DNA of 64,000 bases, from positions 13,543,001-13,607,000 of the forward strand of contig BSBM01000779.1 of NCBI GenBank assembly GCA_027924585.1, given 5' to 3'. The first letter of the stretch is position 1; the number at the start of each line of letters is the position of its first letter. This document shows, in pieces, positions 11,345 to 22,092 of the stretch. This stretch comes from Larix kaempferi (taxonomy: Eukaryota; Streptophyta; Pinopsida; Pinales; Pinaceae). The translations under genes and the position numbers were made by a program. The notes beneath the pieces were generated by a model. That model was given only the letters and a program-made list of their open reading frames with translations, was not told the origin of the DNA and searched no databases.

Positions 11345-11899
11345 CTATTTAGTAATGCACAAAAAAACATAAAATAGGAGCCCATGCATAACCCGAGCTT
11401 GTTGATGCATTGAAACTTCGTCCATTGGCAGTGCACCTTCGTCTGGAGACTCTTGGCAATGGCTGCACTGGGTCATTTTGGCCATTTTCAGCACTTCATC
11501 CTTAATTATGTCCACATTGCCCATGAGCTCGAACAAATTTCGCTCCAAATCGTCGATGTGTGAGTCTCGGCAAGTTAGTTGTTGGGAAATATACCGTGTG
11601 TCCTCCGAAGTCTCCTTTATCTCCTTGAGATTAGCATAAGCGACGTCGAAAACATTTCTGAGATTCAACTTGAAGTCCTCTACACTGGCTTTCAGGTAAG
11701 ACATGGCCTCCTTAATTCCTGACATGATACCGATATGCTGGTGGCTTCCTGCACTCTGTTCGAACCTATGATTTTCCACACAACTCAAGAGAAACAAGGT
11801 TAAACCGCTCAGTCTGTTCCCTATTTGTTGTAGCTGAAGACCTCCATATCCCGTCTCTTCCTCCTTAACTGCATCCCTGCTGCCAACCATGTTGTTCAC
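11345..11899 (-). CDS. Coiled-coil protein downstream of LINE RNase H (ORF3-like, small LINE copy)
   Basis: This is an open frame of 184 residues. From about residue 60 it is rich in heptad-compatible helical sequence (for example SYLKASVEDFKLNLRNVFD and DDLERNLFELMGNVDIIKDE). The segment AYANLKEIKETSEDT parallels AYASHNEIKAQYNSM in the ORF at the same position in the larger LINE. The start lies 179 bp after the RNase H stop. No known domain is recognised. It could be a separate ORF3 or a detached C-terminal extension of ORF2. It is uninterrupted here, unlike the rest of the element. Confidence 0.5.
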   Translation of the reverse strand: MNNMVGSRDAVKEEETGYGGLQLQQIGNRLSGLTLFLLSCVENHRFEQSAGSHQHIGIMSGIKEAMSYLKASVEDFKLNLRNVFDVAYANLKEIKETSEDTRYISQQLTCRDSHIDDLERNLFELMGNVDIIKDEVLKMAKMTQCSHCQESPDEGALPMDEVSMHQQARVMHGLLFYVFLCITK

Positions 11900-12077
11900 T
11901 CATGATAAATGGGGTGAGTCTTTGGACAAGACCTCAATTAAATGTGACTGCCAAACGTCCACAGGAGGCCATGTTCTATGAGGACACGCTCCACGCGTCC
12001 ACGCCTTCCAAGGAGGGGTTTTCCAATTCATACAAGAATTCGAGTTGGTAGTGCAATGTGCTAAAGGACTTTGGGTC

Positions 12078-12479
12078 CTAGGGGATTGGAGTATGTTTGT
12101 AAAGCCCATCCTCATACAAAAATTCTCCCAAACCCAACTTAACTCCTTTGTTTTCCATGTGATCTTTAGTTCTATTGTTTTCTCGAAGGATGTGGAAATA
12201 ATTTATCTCATGTGTAGAGTTGAGTAGACCAATTTGTTGATAAATTCTTCTGCACCATGGATATCCTTTGATGTATCCATTCCTCATTTTATATATGACC
12301 TGTCTTGAATCTCCGAAGACAGATAGCTTACCGATCTTTAACTTGGTGACAATTTCCATGCCATGGAGTAAAGCAATCCATTCAACAACATTGTTGGATT
12401 TCTCTCCTAATCCCCATGCATAAGATTTAACTATTTTTCCTCTGGGGTCATAAATGACCCCCCCGCACCTGCCTCCCTT
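12078..12479 (-). pseudogene. RNase H domain remnant of the truncated LINE
   Basis: The frame reads from a GGVIYDPRGK strand through NNVVEWIALLHGMEI and LSVFGDSRQVI to a C-terminal TPIP stop, matching the RNase H of the larger LINE (GAGGVILDSLG, NNAAEWLGLITGLEI, LTILGDSLII, TWIP stop). The first catalytic Asp strand is lost at the 5' truncation. In LINEs RNase H removes RNA from the RNA/DNA hybrid during target-primed reverse transcription. Plant L1 elements are known to have acquired an archaeal-like RNase H at this position. Confidence 0.75.
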
Positions 12480-12481
12480 GA

Positions 12482-13187
12482 TTGGTCAAGACATACTTGA
12501 TGTATCACTAGGAGTCAACATTTTTCTTATATTTCATTTTCCTATGGCGTTGGATGTGGTGTGGTGATACATTTTTCTTTGGTGAGATTTTCCTAGATGG
12601 TCTAACTTTGTGACATTATAACATTACTAGACATCACCTAGGTGGGTATTAATTTGATGATGCAAGTACTATTGCTGATGTATATTGTTTGAGTTGTTGA
12701 TTGGGAGGGGTGGTGATCTAGGCTTTCGAAGGGTTTTGGTGTAATATTGATGTAATAATTCCCTTGGTGGTGGGGTGCCCATGGTTCTTGGTTTGGGGAT
12801 GTGGGATACTACATGATTTTCATTGTGATTTACCACTTCTAAGGATTATGATGTAATATTGATGTAATAATTCCTTTGGTGGTGGTGCTCCCAATGTTCT
12901 AGCATATGTTTAACTACATATCCTCATATTTTATATTTGATGGGGCATGTCCTCATATTGTATATTTGTGGAGATACATTTTGTTTCATATGATACAACA
13001 TTTTGATGGAGTGCACCCTTTCATTAGCACACATGTTGAGGCAAATCACATTACTTTATCATTATTTTCTTTAGTGGAGGGGTCATCCCCTTGCCCTTGG
13101 AATTCATTGGGATTATTTTTGAGTTGGTGAGAGGATAAGGTTGTTGACTCTATTCACTTAGACATAATTTGATGAGTTGTAACCACC
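12482..13187. other. Unassigned repeat-like DNA between the two LINEs
   Basis: No gene is seen. A motif of about 55 bp with GTAATATTGATGTAATAATTCC occurs at 12741 and again at 12853. The region appears to be the right flank of the small LINE and the left flank of the large LINE; before those insertions 10500-11100, 12482-13201 and 20160 onward would have been continuous. Confidence 0.4.
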
Positions 13188-13201
13188 TTGGAACACATTT
13201 T
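13188..13201. repeat. Target-site duplication, left copy, of the large LINE
   Basis: TTGGAACACATTTT is identical to 20146-20159. It abuts the T-rich (poly(A) on the minus strand) tail at 13202. Confidence 0.85.
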
Positions 13202-13558
13202 TTTTATTTTTTTTTACAGAAACGGTTAATATCATTGATAATATATAAAAAAGAGAGATACATCTAAGTGTGACTGATCAAATTGCTTCTCTGTGAAAGA
13301 AACAACAATCAAGCCAACTTCTTCATGATTCTATAGAAAGTTTGCATACTCCCTTCCTGTTCTATGCATACTGTAGCTTCTAATACACTGGCCTAGTAAT
13401 AATATGCAGAAAAAAAAAAGCATTTCTTATAGTCTTTCTTTTACAAAAACTGGGCATTAAGCCCAACCAAAGACCCATCAAAATACTAATGCTTGTACTG
13501 CAGACCACGAAGTGCCTAAATCTTGATCTGAATAACATAAAAGACAATAAAAATACCA

Positions 13559-14344
13559 CTAATGAGGACCAGTGTCCATGGCTGTTCCCACTGTGTTCGC
13601 GGCTAGGTTTTGTTCAGTGCAGAGATCCACGTAGTTTCCAGCAGTGTCCACATATTTCTTGAGCTTTTCCATCTTTCTGTTGATAACCTCTAGCTCACTA
13701 CCAGTTGCTTTGGGCTTCTTACCCTTGCGTGGATAAGCTAGTCCCAGATTTTCCTCCATATTTTCTATTTTCCCGGCCATACTATTGTACTGGGCCTTAA
13801 TCTCATTGTGTGAAGCATAGGCAAAATTATACATCTGAGAAATTACTTTCCTGAACTCCATGTTCTCTTCTCGAACCAGTCGCACCTGCAGCTTTAGATC
13901 TTGTAATCGGTACAAGAACTCCACCTCAAATTTTGAGATTGTGTATTTCTCCTCATGTCTGGTAGCATTTCCCACCCTCGCGTGCCTACGACAGGAGCCA
14001 TGACCAGGGTCATGCTTTGCAGAATCGCCCCAGCTTTCATTCTACTGGTCTCCCCTATCATGCACAGAAGTGCAGCCATGCTCCCTCTTGCAATGCCTTC
14101 CTCGAGAGAGATGTTCATTTCCCTTTATACGTCCAGTGCCATAGCAGTAATGCTCCCCCCCAAAACCAGAACCATGATACACCATTCCTGAACTAGAAGA
14201 GAGGATATTTCCTAAGTCAAGAAAACCCAACCCAAACAATGCGAGGAGTGTTCTGGAAAGAGCCCGAGGACAGGGTTTTGAAGTTTCAAATTGGACGCAA
14301 GTCCACCAGTTGGCCGAGCTGCTAGGTGCCATTACTTCGAGCAT
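13559..14344 (-). pseudogene. Coiled-coil ORF3-like gene of the large LINE, one in-frame stop
   Basis: The frame from an ATG at 14344 to 13559 is open except for one TAG near 14042, total about 262 codons. The N-terminal part is Ser/Gly/His-rich with several Cys and His (HCKREHGCTSVHD); the C-terminal 130 residues look like a long coiled coil (FEVEFLYRLQDLKLQVRLV, KIENMEENLG, EVINRKMEKLKKYVD). The start is about 146 bp after the RNase H stop. The smaller LINE has a counterpart at 11345-11899. Function is unknown; coiled-coil assembly with ORF1 or ORF2 products is a guess. Confidence 0.5.
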
Positions 14345-14490
14345 GTGGAGGCAGAGTTGAGGCCATCAAATCTCCAAGGGATATTTCCCATAAGATTTCA
14401 ATAAGTGTGCAAATTAAATTACTGGCATCCATCATGATAATTTGATTAATGAGAGTAACTAGAGTCTTAGACCATAATCCTGCTCTTGAG

Positions 14491-17400
14491 CTATGGTATC
14501 CAAGTGGTTTCAAGGAGTTCATTTCCATGCCTTAGTAATCCATAGTCTAGCCCCACTCCTAAGTTCGCCATCGCATCTGCTTTGTCGTTCAACCCACACA
14601 GAATGTGAAAGAAATTGAGTTCTTGGAATTCAGTACTGATGCATTGAACGAGATAATTCATTTTGGAAGATGGATTTTTTCTTTTTGCTACAATATGCCT
14701 GGCTTCTCTAATTATGATTAGAGAGTCTCCAAGGATGGTGAGTTTCTTGATTCCTAGGCTGATGGCTATCTCCAAACCTGTGATAAGTCCCAGCCATTCT
14801 GCTGCATTGTTGGTCTTCCTCCCAATGCCCCAAGCAAAGTCTTTCTGCTTGTTCCCCAGAGAGTCTAGAATTACTCCCCCCGCGCCTACCAACCCTGGAT
14901 TGCCTTTCGAGGCATCATAGAAAAATAAAATGTTGTTATTCTGTTGAAGCATCCACCTCTTAAGTTCTTCTTTATTGAATCTGAGCTACCAAGTCACATG
15001 TCTTTCATTCTTAGAAGGTACTGAGCGGATGGAGAAGTGAGACTAATTTAGGAATTCCACCATCCAATTTCTTTCAAGAACTGTCAAGGGCTCCTGCTGG
15101 ATACTAGGCATTCCGCGTGAGGAGAGGAATTCTATCCAGAGGGTCTTTGCAACAATATAGACTCATATAGGATTGGAAACCTGGCCTTCAAATATTTCTT
15201 TGTTTCGTGCAGTCCAGACTTTCCAATTGATGAATCTTGGGAGGGCTTCCCAAGCTCAGGAAAAATCAGGCTTTCTGAAGAGAGAACCATGATAGTAATC
15301 CTTCCAACCATTGAAAACATCACTCCAGATTGTGGGAATTACCAAATTAGTTCCTAGACTGCTTATAGACAGTTCCCAAACTTCAAGTGTGAAATTGCAG
15401 TTAAGGAATAAATGATCAATTGTTTCTTCAACAGCTTTACACAAAACACACCTGAGAGGCCCCTCGATACCTCTTTTCCTCAAGTTGTCAGCAGTCAACG
15501 TTTTTCTATGGGCTAGAATCCAGTAAAAAACGTTCATCTTAGGGAGGCTGTCATTGCACCATACCTTATTCCAGTTTATTTATCCCACATCTCTTTCATT
15601 CCTTATTTGAACATGCCTATAGCCTTCCTTCACTGTGTATATTCTAGACCTTCCCCAACCACGCCGATCTTTGAGCTTACTGCTGATTGGGGCTTGTTCT
15701 TGAAGGAGAAGAAGAAGGGTGTTATAGTCTTCATGCAATTTCAATGGAAGATCTAATTCCTTCCAACCAATCCAGCGTCCACTACTGGACCAATTAGAGA
15801 TATCAAACAAAGAGTGTAGATGATTCGATTCCATCCAATCTTTGAGATGCCTGAGCTCCTGCTGGAAATTGACGGGGGAACTTCTTCCCAATTTATCATG
15901 CCAAATTTTGATGTAAGCACCATTGCTAGCTATCCAATGGATTTGTTCTTTTACAATGAATGCAGCCTTCCTGCACAAGTCCCATATAGGGGAGCCTTTT
16001 TTATTCGTTTCAATGTTATCAATGCAACGTTTTCTGGAACCTCTCATGTATTTTTTCTGCAAGGCTTTTTTCCACCAGGCATCATTGCCCAAAACAATTC
16101 TCCATAAGATATTTTCCTTGAGAGCCACGTTAATGATGATTGGGTATTTGACACCTGCTCCTCCTCTATTTTTAGGATTGCAAACTGTATCCAAGCTTAT
16201 GAGATGGAACTTCTTTGTGCTGCTCTCTTTTCCCCCCTGCCAGAGAAATTTTTTGAGGTCTTTGTTTATTTCTTGAATAATGTAACTTGGGGCTAGCGAT
16301 AATGAACAAGCATAGATTGGGTAAGCTGACAGGATAGATTTGATCAGGATTAAATTCCTTGTAGGGTTTAGCCATTGAAATCCCCACCCTATGAATTTCT
16401 TTTTGATTTTATCAAATAAGCTTTGCCAATCTTCCTTCCTTTTTTTCCCTTTGAAGATTGGCACTCCTAGATAGTTGAAAGAATTCCATAATGATACTCC
16501 TTCAAATCCAAAAATTCTGGCAATGCTAGCTAAGGTGGCCGGCCGACAGTTCCAACCATACACTTTAGATTTTAAATCATTGACTTTAACATCCGATGCA
16601 TTTAGAAAGACAGTGAGAGCTCTTTTGAAGCGGTGAGCAATAACAGTGGAAGCCCTACCTAGAAGGATAGTATCATCAAAAAACTGGGCATTGTTAGCAG
16701 CACGAACTCCCATAGCAATCTTGAGACCTTTAAGATCGCTCGTGTTTTGAAGTCTTCGACTCAAAGAGTCAGCCACCAGTATATAGAGAAATGGGGAGAG
16801 AGGGCATCCCTGTCTGAGGCCACGGGGGGATTGGAAAAAGTCAGTTGGTCTTCCATTAACCAAAGGGGCTATCCAGGGCCTGCTGATATAGGCCTTTATC
16901 CATTTGACAAAATTCCGGGAGAATCCAAACTTGATCATTATTTCAAAAAGAAAGAAGTGATTTACCCGATCAAACGCATTTTCCATGTCAAGCTTGACAG
17001 TCATGCCTTGCTGCTTACTAGTCATACTAGTATGGATTGCCTCTTGAAAAATTATGATGTTATCCAGAATTTTCCTTCCAGCAATGAACCCACCTTGTGT
17101 CTCTGAGATGAGACGGCCCATGATCTTCTTCATCCTGGTAGCTAGAATTTTAGCCAAGATTTTATATGAAGTGTTACATAAGGAGATTGGTCGGAAGCGA
17201 TCAATAGAGAGTGAGTTCTTGTCTTTAGGGATTAGGGCCATAAAAGATGAATTGGTTGATCCTCCAACCTTCTCCTTTTTCCTAGTCCATTTAAACATCT
17301 TCCTCAGATCCTCTTTAATTGTATCCCAAGCTGCTCTGTAAAAATTAATTGTGAACCCATCAGGCCCCAGAGATTTGTCCACTTGGAGAGACCATATTGA

Positions 17401-18753
17401 CTCCTTAATTTGATACTCTAAAATGGGTCTATAGAGTGCACGATTTTCCCCATCGATGATGAGTGTGGGTATTTCTGAAAGAAGATCAGCCTGCACCCGA
17501 GGGTCAGCCTCATTCTTATCTGAATATAAATCATGGAAATGGTGTAGAACATGTGCTTTTATCAAATCTTGATCAAGGAGTATCGTTCCACTGCTATCTC
17601 TGATCTCTTTTATCATGTTACGACTTAGCCTCACTTTTGATTGCTTATGAAAGTAACTAGTGTTATTGTCCCCTCCCTTAAGCCATAGCTTCCTAGATTT
17701 TAGCCTCCAGACCTCTTTCTCCTTGCTCGCCGCTGCCAGAATTTTTCTATTTAGTTCCTGTTCCTTGCAGAGATGCGCTGGGTAGATGTCTGAAGCTTCC
17801 ATGTTAGCCTGAAGATTTGCAAGCTCGTTTTTCAGATGGGTTTTGACAAACCCCAGACTTTTATATTCCGATTTTTCCCACCGTTTTAGCATATAATGTA
17901 CATTTCTGAGCTTGCTCTCCCAGACCTAAATCGATGAGACATAGCAGGGGTAATTCCAAGCCATGGTGATTAGAATCCCAACTTTTTCTTCTTTCAACCA
18001 TAAGGGATTGAACCGAAAAGGGATTGGACCAAGATTTTCAGGAAACGAGAGAGTGAGAGAGATAGGCTTATGATCCGAAGCATCATAGGGAATAACATTA
18101 GAGGATGGGATTAAATTTTTTTAAGGAAGGAGGAGCTAAGGAGATATCGATCAAGTCTAGCAGCAATATTCCCCACACCCAAACGGCGGTTACTCCAAGT
18201 GAAGTTTCCATTTTTGAGAGGTGGATCAACCAAAAAGAGCACAGAGAGTAGGTCTTCCAGGTTTTCACCAAAGGGATCCCTTACCCTAGTTCCTCCATGT
18301 TTTTCAGATTGGGAGATTGTTGTGTTGAAATCCCCGGCTAGAATCATTTCTTTATCCCTTGCAATATCCTTGAGACTTAAGAGGTTGTCCCAAAAGTGAT
18401 GTTTGTCTTTGTAATGAGTAGGTCCATATATATTGCAAATAAGAATAGAAGTTTTGTCTTCCTTATTAACAAGCTCAGTTAAAACCCAATTATGACATTC
18501 TTGCAATGCTTTGAAAGCATACTTACTTGTGTAGAAGGAAGCTAAGCCCCCGGAAGCTCCTCTTGCACTTATTGCATGACCCTGGCCGTTTTTCCAGAAG
18601 TGATGTGAAAAGGCCAAAATTTCCACATCACTCATTTTTCGTCTCTTGGATTAATAGAATATTAGGTTTCTCAGAAGCGACTAGATCTTTCATTGTTTTA
18701 ACTTTTACGGCTCCACCAAGACCCCTACAATTCCAAGAGACGAGCTTTATCAT
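14491..18753 (-). pseudogene. LINE ORF2: endonuclease, reverse transcriptase, zf-RVT, RNase H
   Basis: The start at 18753 gives MIKLVSWNCRGLGG, the first motif of an APE-like endonuclease; IQETK, GDFN and SDHKP follow. A one-base A insertion near 18636 and another in an A-run near 18118 shift frame. The reverse transcriptase (17892-15580) shows KLDMENAFDRVN, RGLRQGCPLSPF and a catalytic box FFDD at 16672-16683, where family members usually have FADD or FVDD; both Asp are kept. The frame continues through an in-frame TAA at 15580 into a zf-RVT domain with CVLCKAVEETIDHLFLNC, then through TGA/TAG stops to RNase H (14952-14491) with YDASKGNPG, NNAAEW and LGDS. The protein would nick DNA and prime reverse transcription at the target site. 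Clearly non-functional now. Confidence 0.88.
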
Positions 18754-18890
18754 TTTTTCCCAGCCTGCTGACCTGCTTGAGCCCTAGTGTCTAACTTCCC
18801 TTTGCTATTCTGAAGCAGCTTCATTTCATCAATGCTTCTTTGTCTTCCTAATTCAAGCTCCCTCTCTGCCTCTTACTCCCTATGATATCA

Positions 18891-20081
18891 CTACGATTTT
18901 CTTCCTCGAGTATTTATGGTTGGCCTAGGTTCTAAGAAGTCTTGAGAGCCTTTGGAGGAGGACTCTGGTGAGACAACCTTTCTCCGTCGAACCGCATCCG
19001 CCCAAGAATTGCCTAGAGGAGGAGATCTTTCCAGATATGGGGTTTCACTATCATTGCCAGGAGAAGAAGTGCCAGTATTGTTAATCTGGACCTCATTAAT
19101 CGCTGGATCAGTTTCAGGAGCCTCAGGCTCAGCTATTTCCCCTTCTTCCATGTTGAGAGAATCAAACTGATTAACTGTTGGGATCTCAGACGCTGGCTGA
19201 GGTTGTTCTTTTTATTTGTATGAGGATTTCCTTTGTAGGTCGGGTTTTGAGGCGGGAGAAGTCTTCCCTTTCTTCACCTTTTGCCATTCCGCTACTTGTG
19301 GTTGTTCCATGGTTTCTTTGGCCATTTTTGGGAAGTTCTTGACAAAGTGTCCATATTCATGGCACTTTTTACATTTCAACGGTAGTTGTTCGTAATCTAC
19401 TTTCTGTGCATATTCCCAGCCGTCCATGCACAGTCTAACTATTTCCGGGAGGCTTTTCTCCAGGTCCACCTCCACACAGATTCTTGCACAAGAGAATAGG
19501 GGGCCTTTCGGCTCTGCTTTGTCCATGTATTTCCCAAAAGAGTTCCCTATTTCTTGCAGGGATTCATCATTCCAGCAGTGGAGAGGAAGGTGGGGCAGGC
19601 AGACCCAAACAGGAACAACTGACGGCACATCCTTTTCAGGGTCAAAGGAAAGACTCCATCGATTCAGATAGAGCCCCCGAGGGCCCATAAAATAAGGTCT
19701 ACTGTGAAAGATGAGATCTCTGTCCCCTTTTGCTTCAAATAAAAATGTGAAAAAGCCTTTGCCGCAGAAGCAGTGTTGTATTCCGCCAGAGATCAATGGA
19801 ATCCAGTTTTTTTTAATCCAAACATCCATGGTTTTTGGAGACAACCATATCCCAGTGAACTGGCCGATCAATCCTCTTTCACTAAGAGCAAGAGCCTTCA
19901 ATCTTGAAGCAGTTGACATGATCTGTATCTTGGGAGCTTCTGAGAGCCGGACAAAGCCATCACCAGACACCGTAGCAGCGAAGGGAGCAGGGGAGGCAAC
20001 CACCAGAGCCCTGAAAGCCTCATCGAGAAAACATCGGCGATCCTCTGGGCTTGGATCCTGAGGAGGATCCATCCCAAACAA
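18891..20081 (-). pseudogene. LINE ORF1: DUF4283 and zinc-knuckle nucleic-acid-binding protein
   Basis: The frame from ATG 20081 runs to 18891 with one in-frame TAA at 19212-19214; the part after it (starting near MEEGEIAEPEAPE) is in the same frame, so the original was about 396 residues. The DUF4283 fold spans roughly residues 55-200 (FTGIWLSPKTMDVWIKKNW, WSLSFDPEKDVPSVVPVWV), typical of plant LINE ORF1. The zinc knuckle reads CKKCHEYGHFVKNF: the last Cys of CX2CX4HX4C is Phe. ORF1 proteins bind element RNA and form the ribonucleoprotein. A Pro/Ser/Glu-rich tail follows. Confidence 0.85.
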
Positions 20082-20145
20082 CGCGAAACCCTAGCAGCTG
20101 TTCAGACGCGCGCAGATCTCACGGGAGAAAAAAAGGGAACAAAAA

Positions 20146-20159
20146 TTGGAACACATTTT
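20146..20159. repeat. Target-site duplication, right copy, of the large LINE
   Basis: TTGGAACACATTTT is identical to 13188-13201. It marks the 5' end of the minus-strand LINE at 20145. Confidence 0.85.
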
Positions 20160-21867
20160 ATTATTATTTGGAAGTGTTGACATGGTTAAACTTATCAAGA
20201 TGAGGTGATTTCATGTTGGAAGAAGCACTTTTGTATTTTGAGAGGTTGTTGAAGGTCCCAAGACCTTTGAATTGTCATGCATGTGAAATTCTCCACATAT
20301 TTGTCCCCTTGTACACTTTTCTATGGACATAGCTGGAGTGACCTACCTTAGATTTCACACATGAGAAAGAGACCCTTATTGACAAGGTCTTGCGACACAT
20401 CTTTCCACAACTTGTTCACACATGATGATGAGAAGCACTACTCAAGAAAATCGACACTTACTTCATGGAGGTTAATTAATGCACACATGTCCATGTACCT
20501 TGTGGATCACACTTGTTATTTTGAGGAGGTGGTTCAAGTGTGTTTTTCTAGAGGGAACATTATGTTGTTTTCTTCACTCAAGCATCTTGGAGATTTCTTC
20601 TAGGTGGACCATGGAGCACATCTTTCTATTTCATGCAATTATTTTATTGTATTATTGGCCATGCATCTTGGAAGGAACCCTTGGAAGTGGACCTCTTCTC
20701 TCATCGATATGGTCAAAATCCTATTATTAGGGTAGGCACTTTCTCTCTTGAGGTTACCTTTATAATATTTCATATTTTTAGATGGATTGAACTCTCTCAA
20801 AGAGAATGAAAACTAGATATCATAGTTCACAAGTCAACTTGGATAAGTATAAGGCCTAACTACTCCAATATTTTATTAAAAAAAAAAAAAAAAAAACCAA
20901 AAAAATGAACCGACCAGATCCATAAAAAAATTGCTGAAAATGGGTATTTATCCCTTGTCCAAGTGCAAAGAAGAGATTGAGATTCTTGTTCTCCTGAGGA
21001 TGAACCTGCTTAATAGGTCTGAAACTTGTCGAATTGCAAAAATTCTCACCACAGATTTCCTGTCACTGAAAATATAAACTGCGGGTTAAGATGAACAACC
21101 AGATTCTTTGACTTGTGATGTAGTTAGTTTTGAAAATACTATAGTTTATTGTGAGAGAGATAGAGGCACCTTTATAAAAATGACACAAAAATGAGTTATT
21201 ATGCCACATTTTGCAGGTATACTTTTCCAGACTTATTTTTGCTTCAAAGCACTTTGCATTCCAGAATATTGAGGCCCATCTTTGCTACTCTAGAGACTCC
21301 TTTTTTTGTGATGATGATGTTCACGAGATATATGCCATGTTTCTATTACTATGCCATGTCATGATGATATATGATGTGATGATGTACTATATGTTGATGA
21401 CTCCATATGATATGCATTTATTATTTGATGAGTATAGTTAGTAGTATCGCACCATAGGCCGTAGTATATTCTCGATTTACTTATGTACCATTGAACCGAG
21501 GTGATTATTGGTCTTTGCAAGGAAATTTACTCCCTTATTCCTGTCAACCTTATGGAAATTCATCCATCATCCGTTCCACTTCATACTTTGGATTGCATCC
21601 TTTGGTTAAATATTGATAAGTTGACTCTCGACCTACCCTCTGTTACCCCTACACCATGAAGGCCTCACAGTTATCCTTTGTGTCTCGAGCATGTTCATGT
21701 TGCAACAATATTACGATGGTTCAAGAGGCTTCCTTGTAAATCCCCGAGGTTAAATACTTATCAAGCAAAGAAAGTTTCCATGGAGAAATGCTCCTTCGTA
21801 GCTCTAAAGCTTGAAAGTATTTTCCCCTTACCATGCCTCAAAAAGGGTCAGTGAAGAGAGATCCTAG
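20160..21867. other. Unassigned repeat-like DNA with a 20-nt poly(A) run
   Basis: No gene is recognised. An uninterrupted run of 20 A occupies 20878-20897 and could be the tail of an old plus-strand retroposon, but I cannot define its 5' end. ATGATGATATATGATGTGATGATG-like low complexity occurs around 21310-21430. Confidence 0.35.
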
Positions 21868-22092
21868 TCCAAGACTCCTTGTACCTACAAAGTCAAGAAA
21901 AGGAAGACGAAGTCAAATCGCAAAAATAAAGCAACCCAAAGAAGAAAAGCAAGTTCTACTTGCCATAGGACTCTAAAGAAAATGACAGCCAAGGTCTCCA
22001 AAAGAAGTGCAAGAAAAGATTCCAAGAAAATAAAAAGAAAACAAGTCCCAGATGGAGCTAGCAAAGCAAAAGTAAAAGGGAGCGAATTTTGA
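21868..22092 (+). other. Short, very basic reading frame, unrecognised
   Basis: This stop-to-stop frame gives 74 residues before TGA. It is strongly Lys/Arg-rich throughout (for example KKRKTKSNRKNKATQRRK and KKMTAKVSKRSARKDSKK). There is no ATG near the beginning and no known family. It might be the basic tail of a lost retrotransposon Gag or simply an A-rich purine stretch that happens to encode Lys. Confidence 0.2.

Larger units (their letters stand above)
11104..12481 (-). mobile_element. 5'-truncated plant L1 LINE: RNase H end plus coiled-coil ORF
   Basis: On the minus strand this holds the end of an RNase H domain (12479-12078) and then a coiled-coil ORF (11899-11345), the same order as in the larger LINE at 13202-20145. 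The flanks carry an imperfect duplication (TGGTCGAGACA... around 11089-11103 and TGGTCAAGACATAC around 12483-12496), consistent with a target-site duplication. 5' truncation is the usual fate of LINE copies. The tail has become an (AC)n(AT)n microsatellite. Confidence 0.7.
13202..20145 (-). mobile_element. Near-full-length plant L1 LINE retrotransposon
   Basis: The element is about 6.9 kb in minus orientation, flanked by a perfect 14-bp target-site duplication and ending in an A-rich tail (T8-A-T9 on the plus strand at about 13198-13215). Order on the minus strand: 5' leader, ORF1 (20081-18891), ORF2 (18753-14491: endonuclease, reverse transcriptase, zf-RVT, RNase H), then a coiled-coil ORF (14344-13559). 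It is inactive: ORF1 has one in-frame stop, ORF2 has two single-base frameshifts and several stops. Because the frame otherwise persists, decay is modest. Confidence 0.9.

Noticed and set aside
15820-17341. Several plus-strand frames of about 95-120 codons
   Set aside because: They are antisense shadows of the minus-strand LINE reverse transcriptase.
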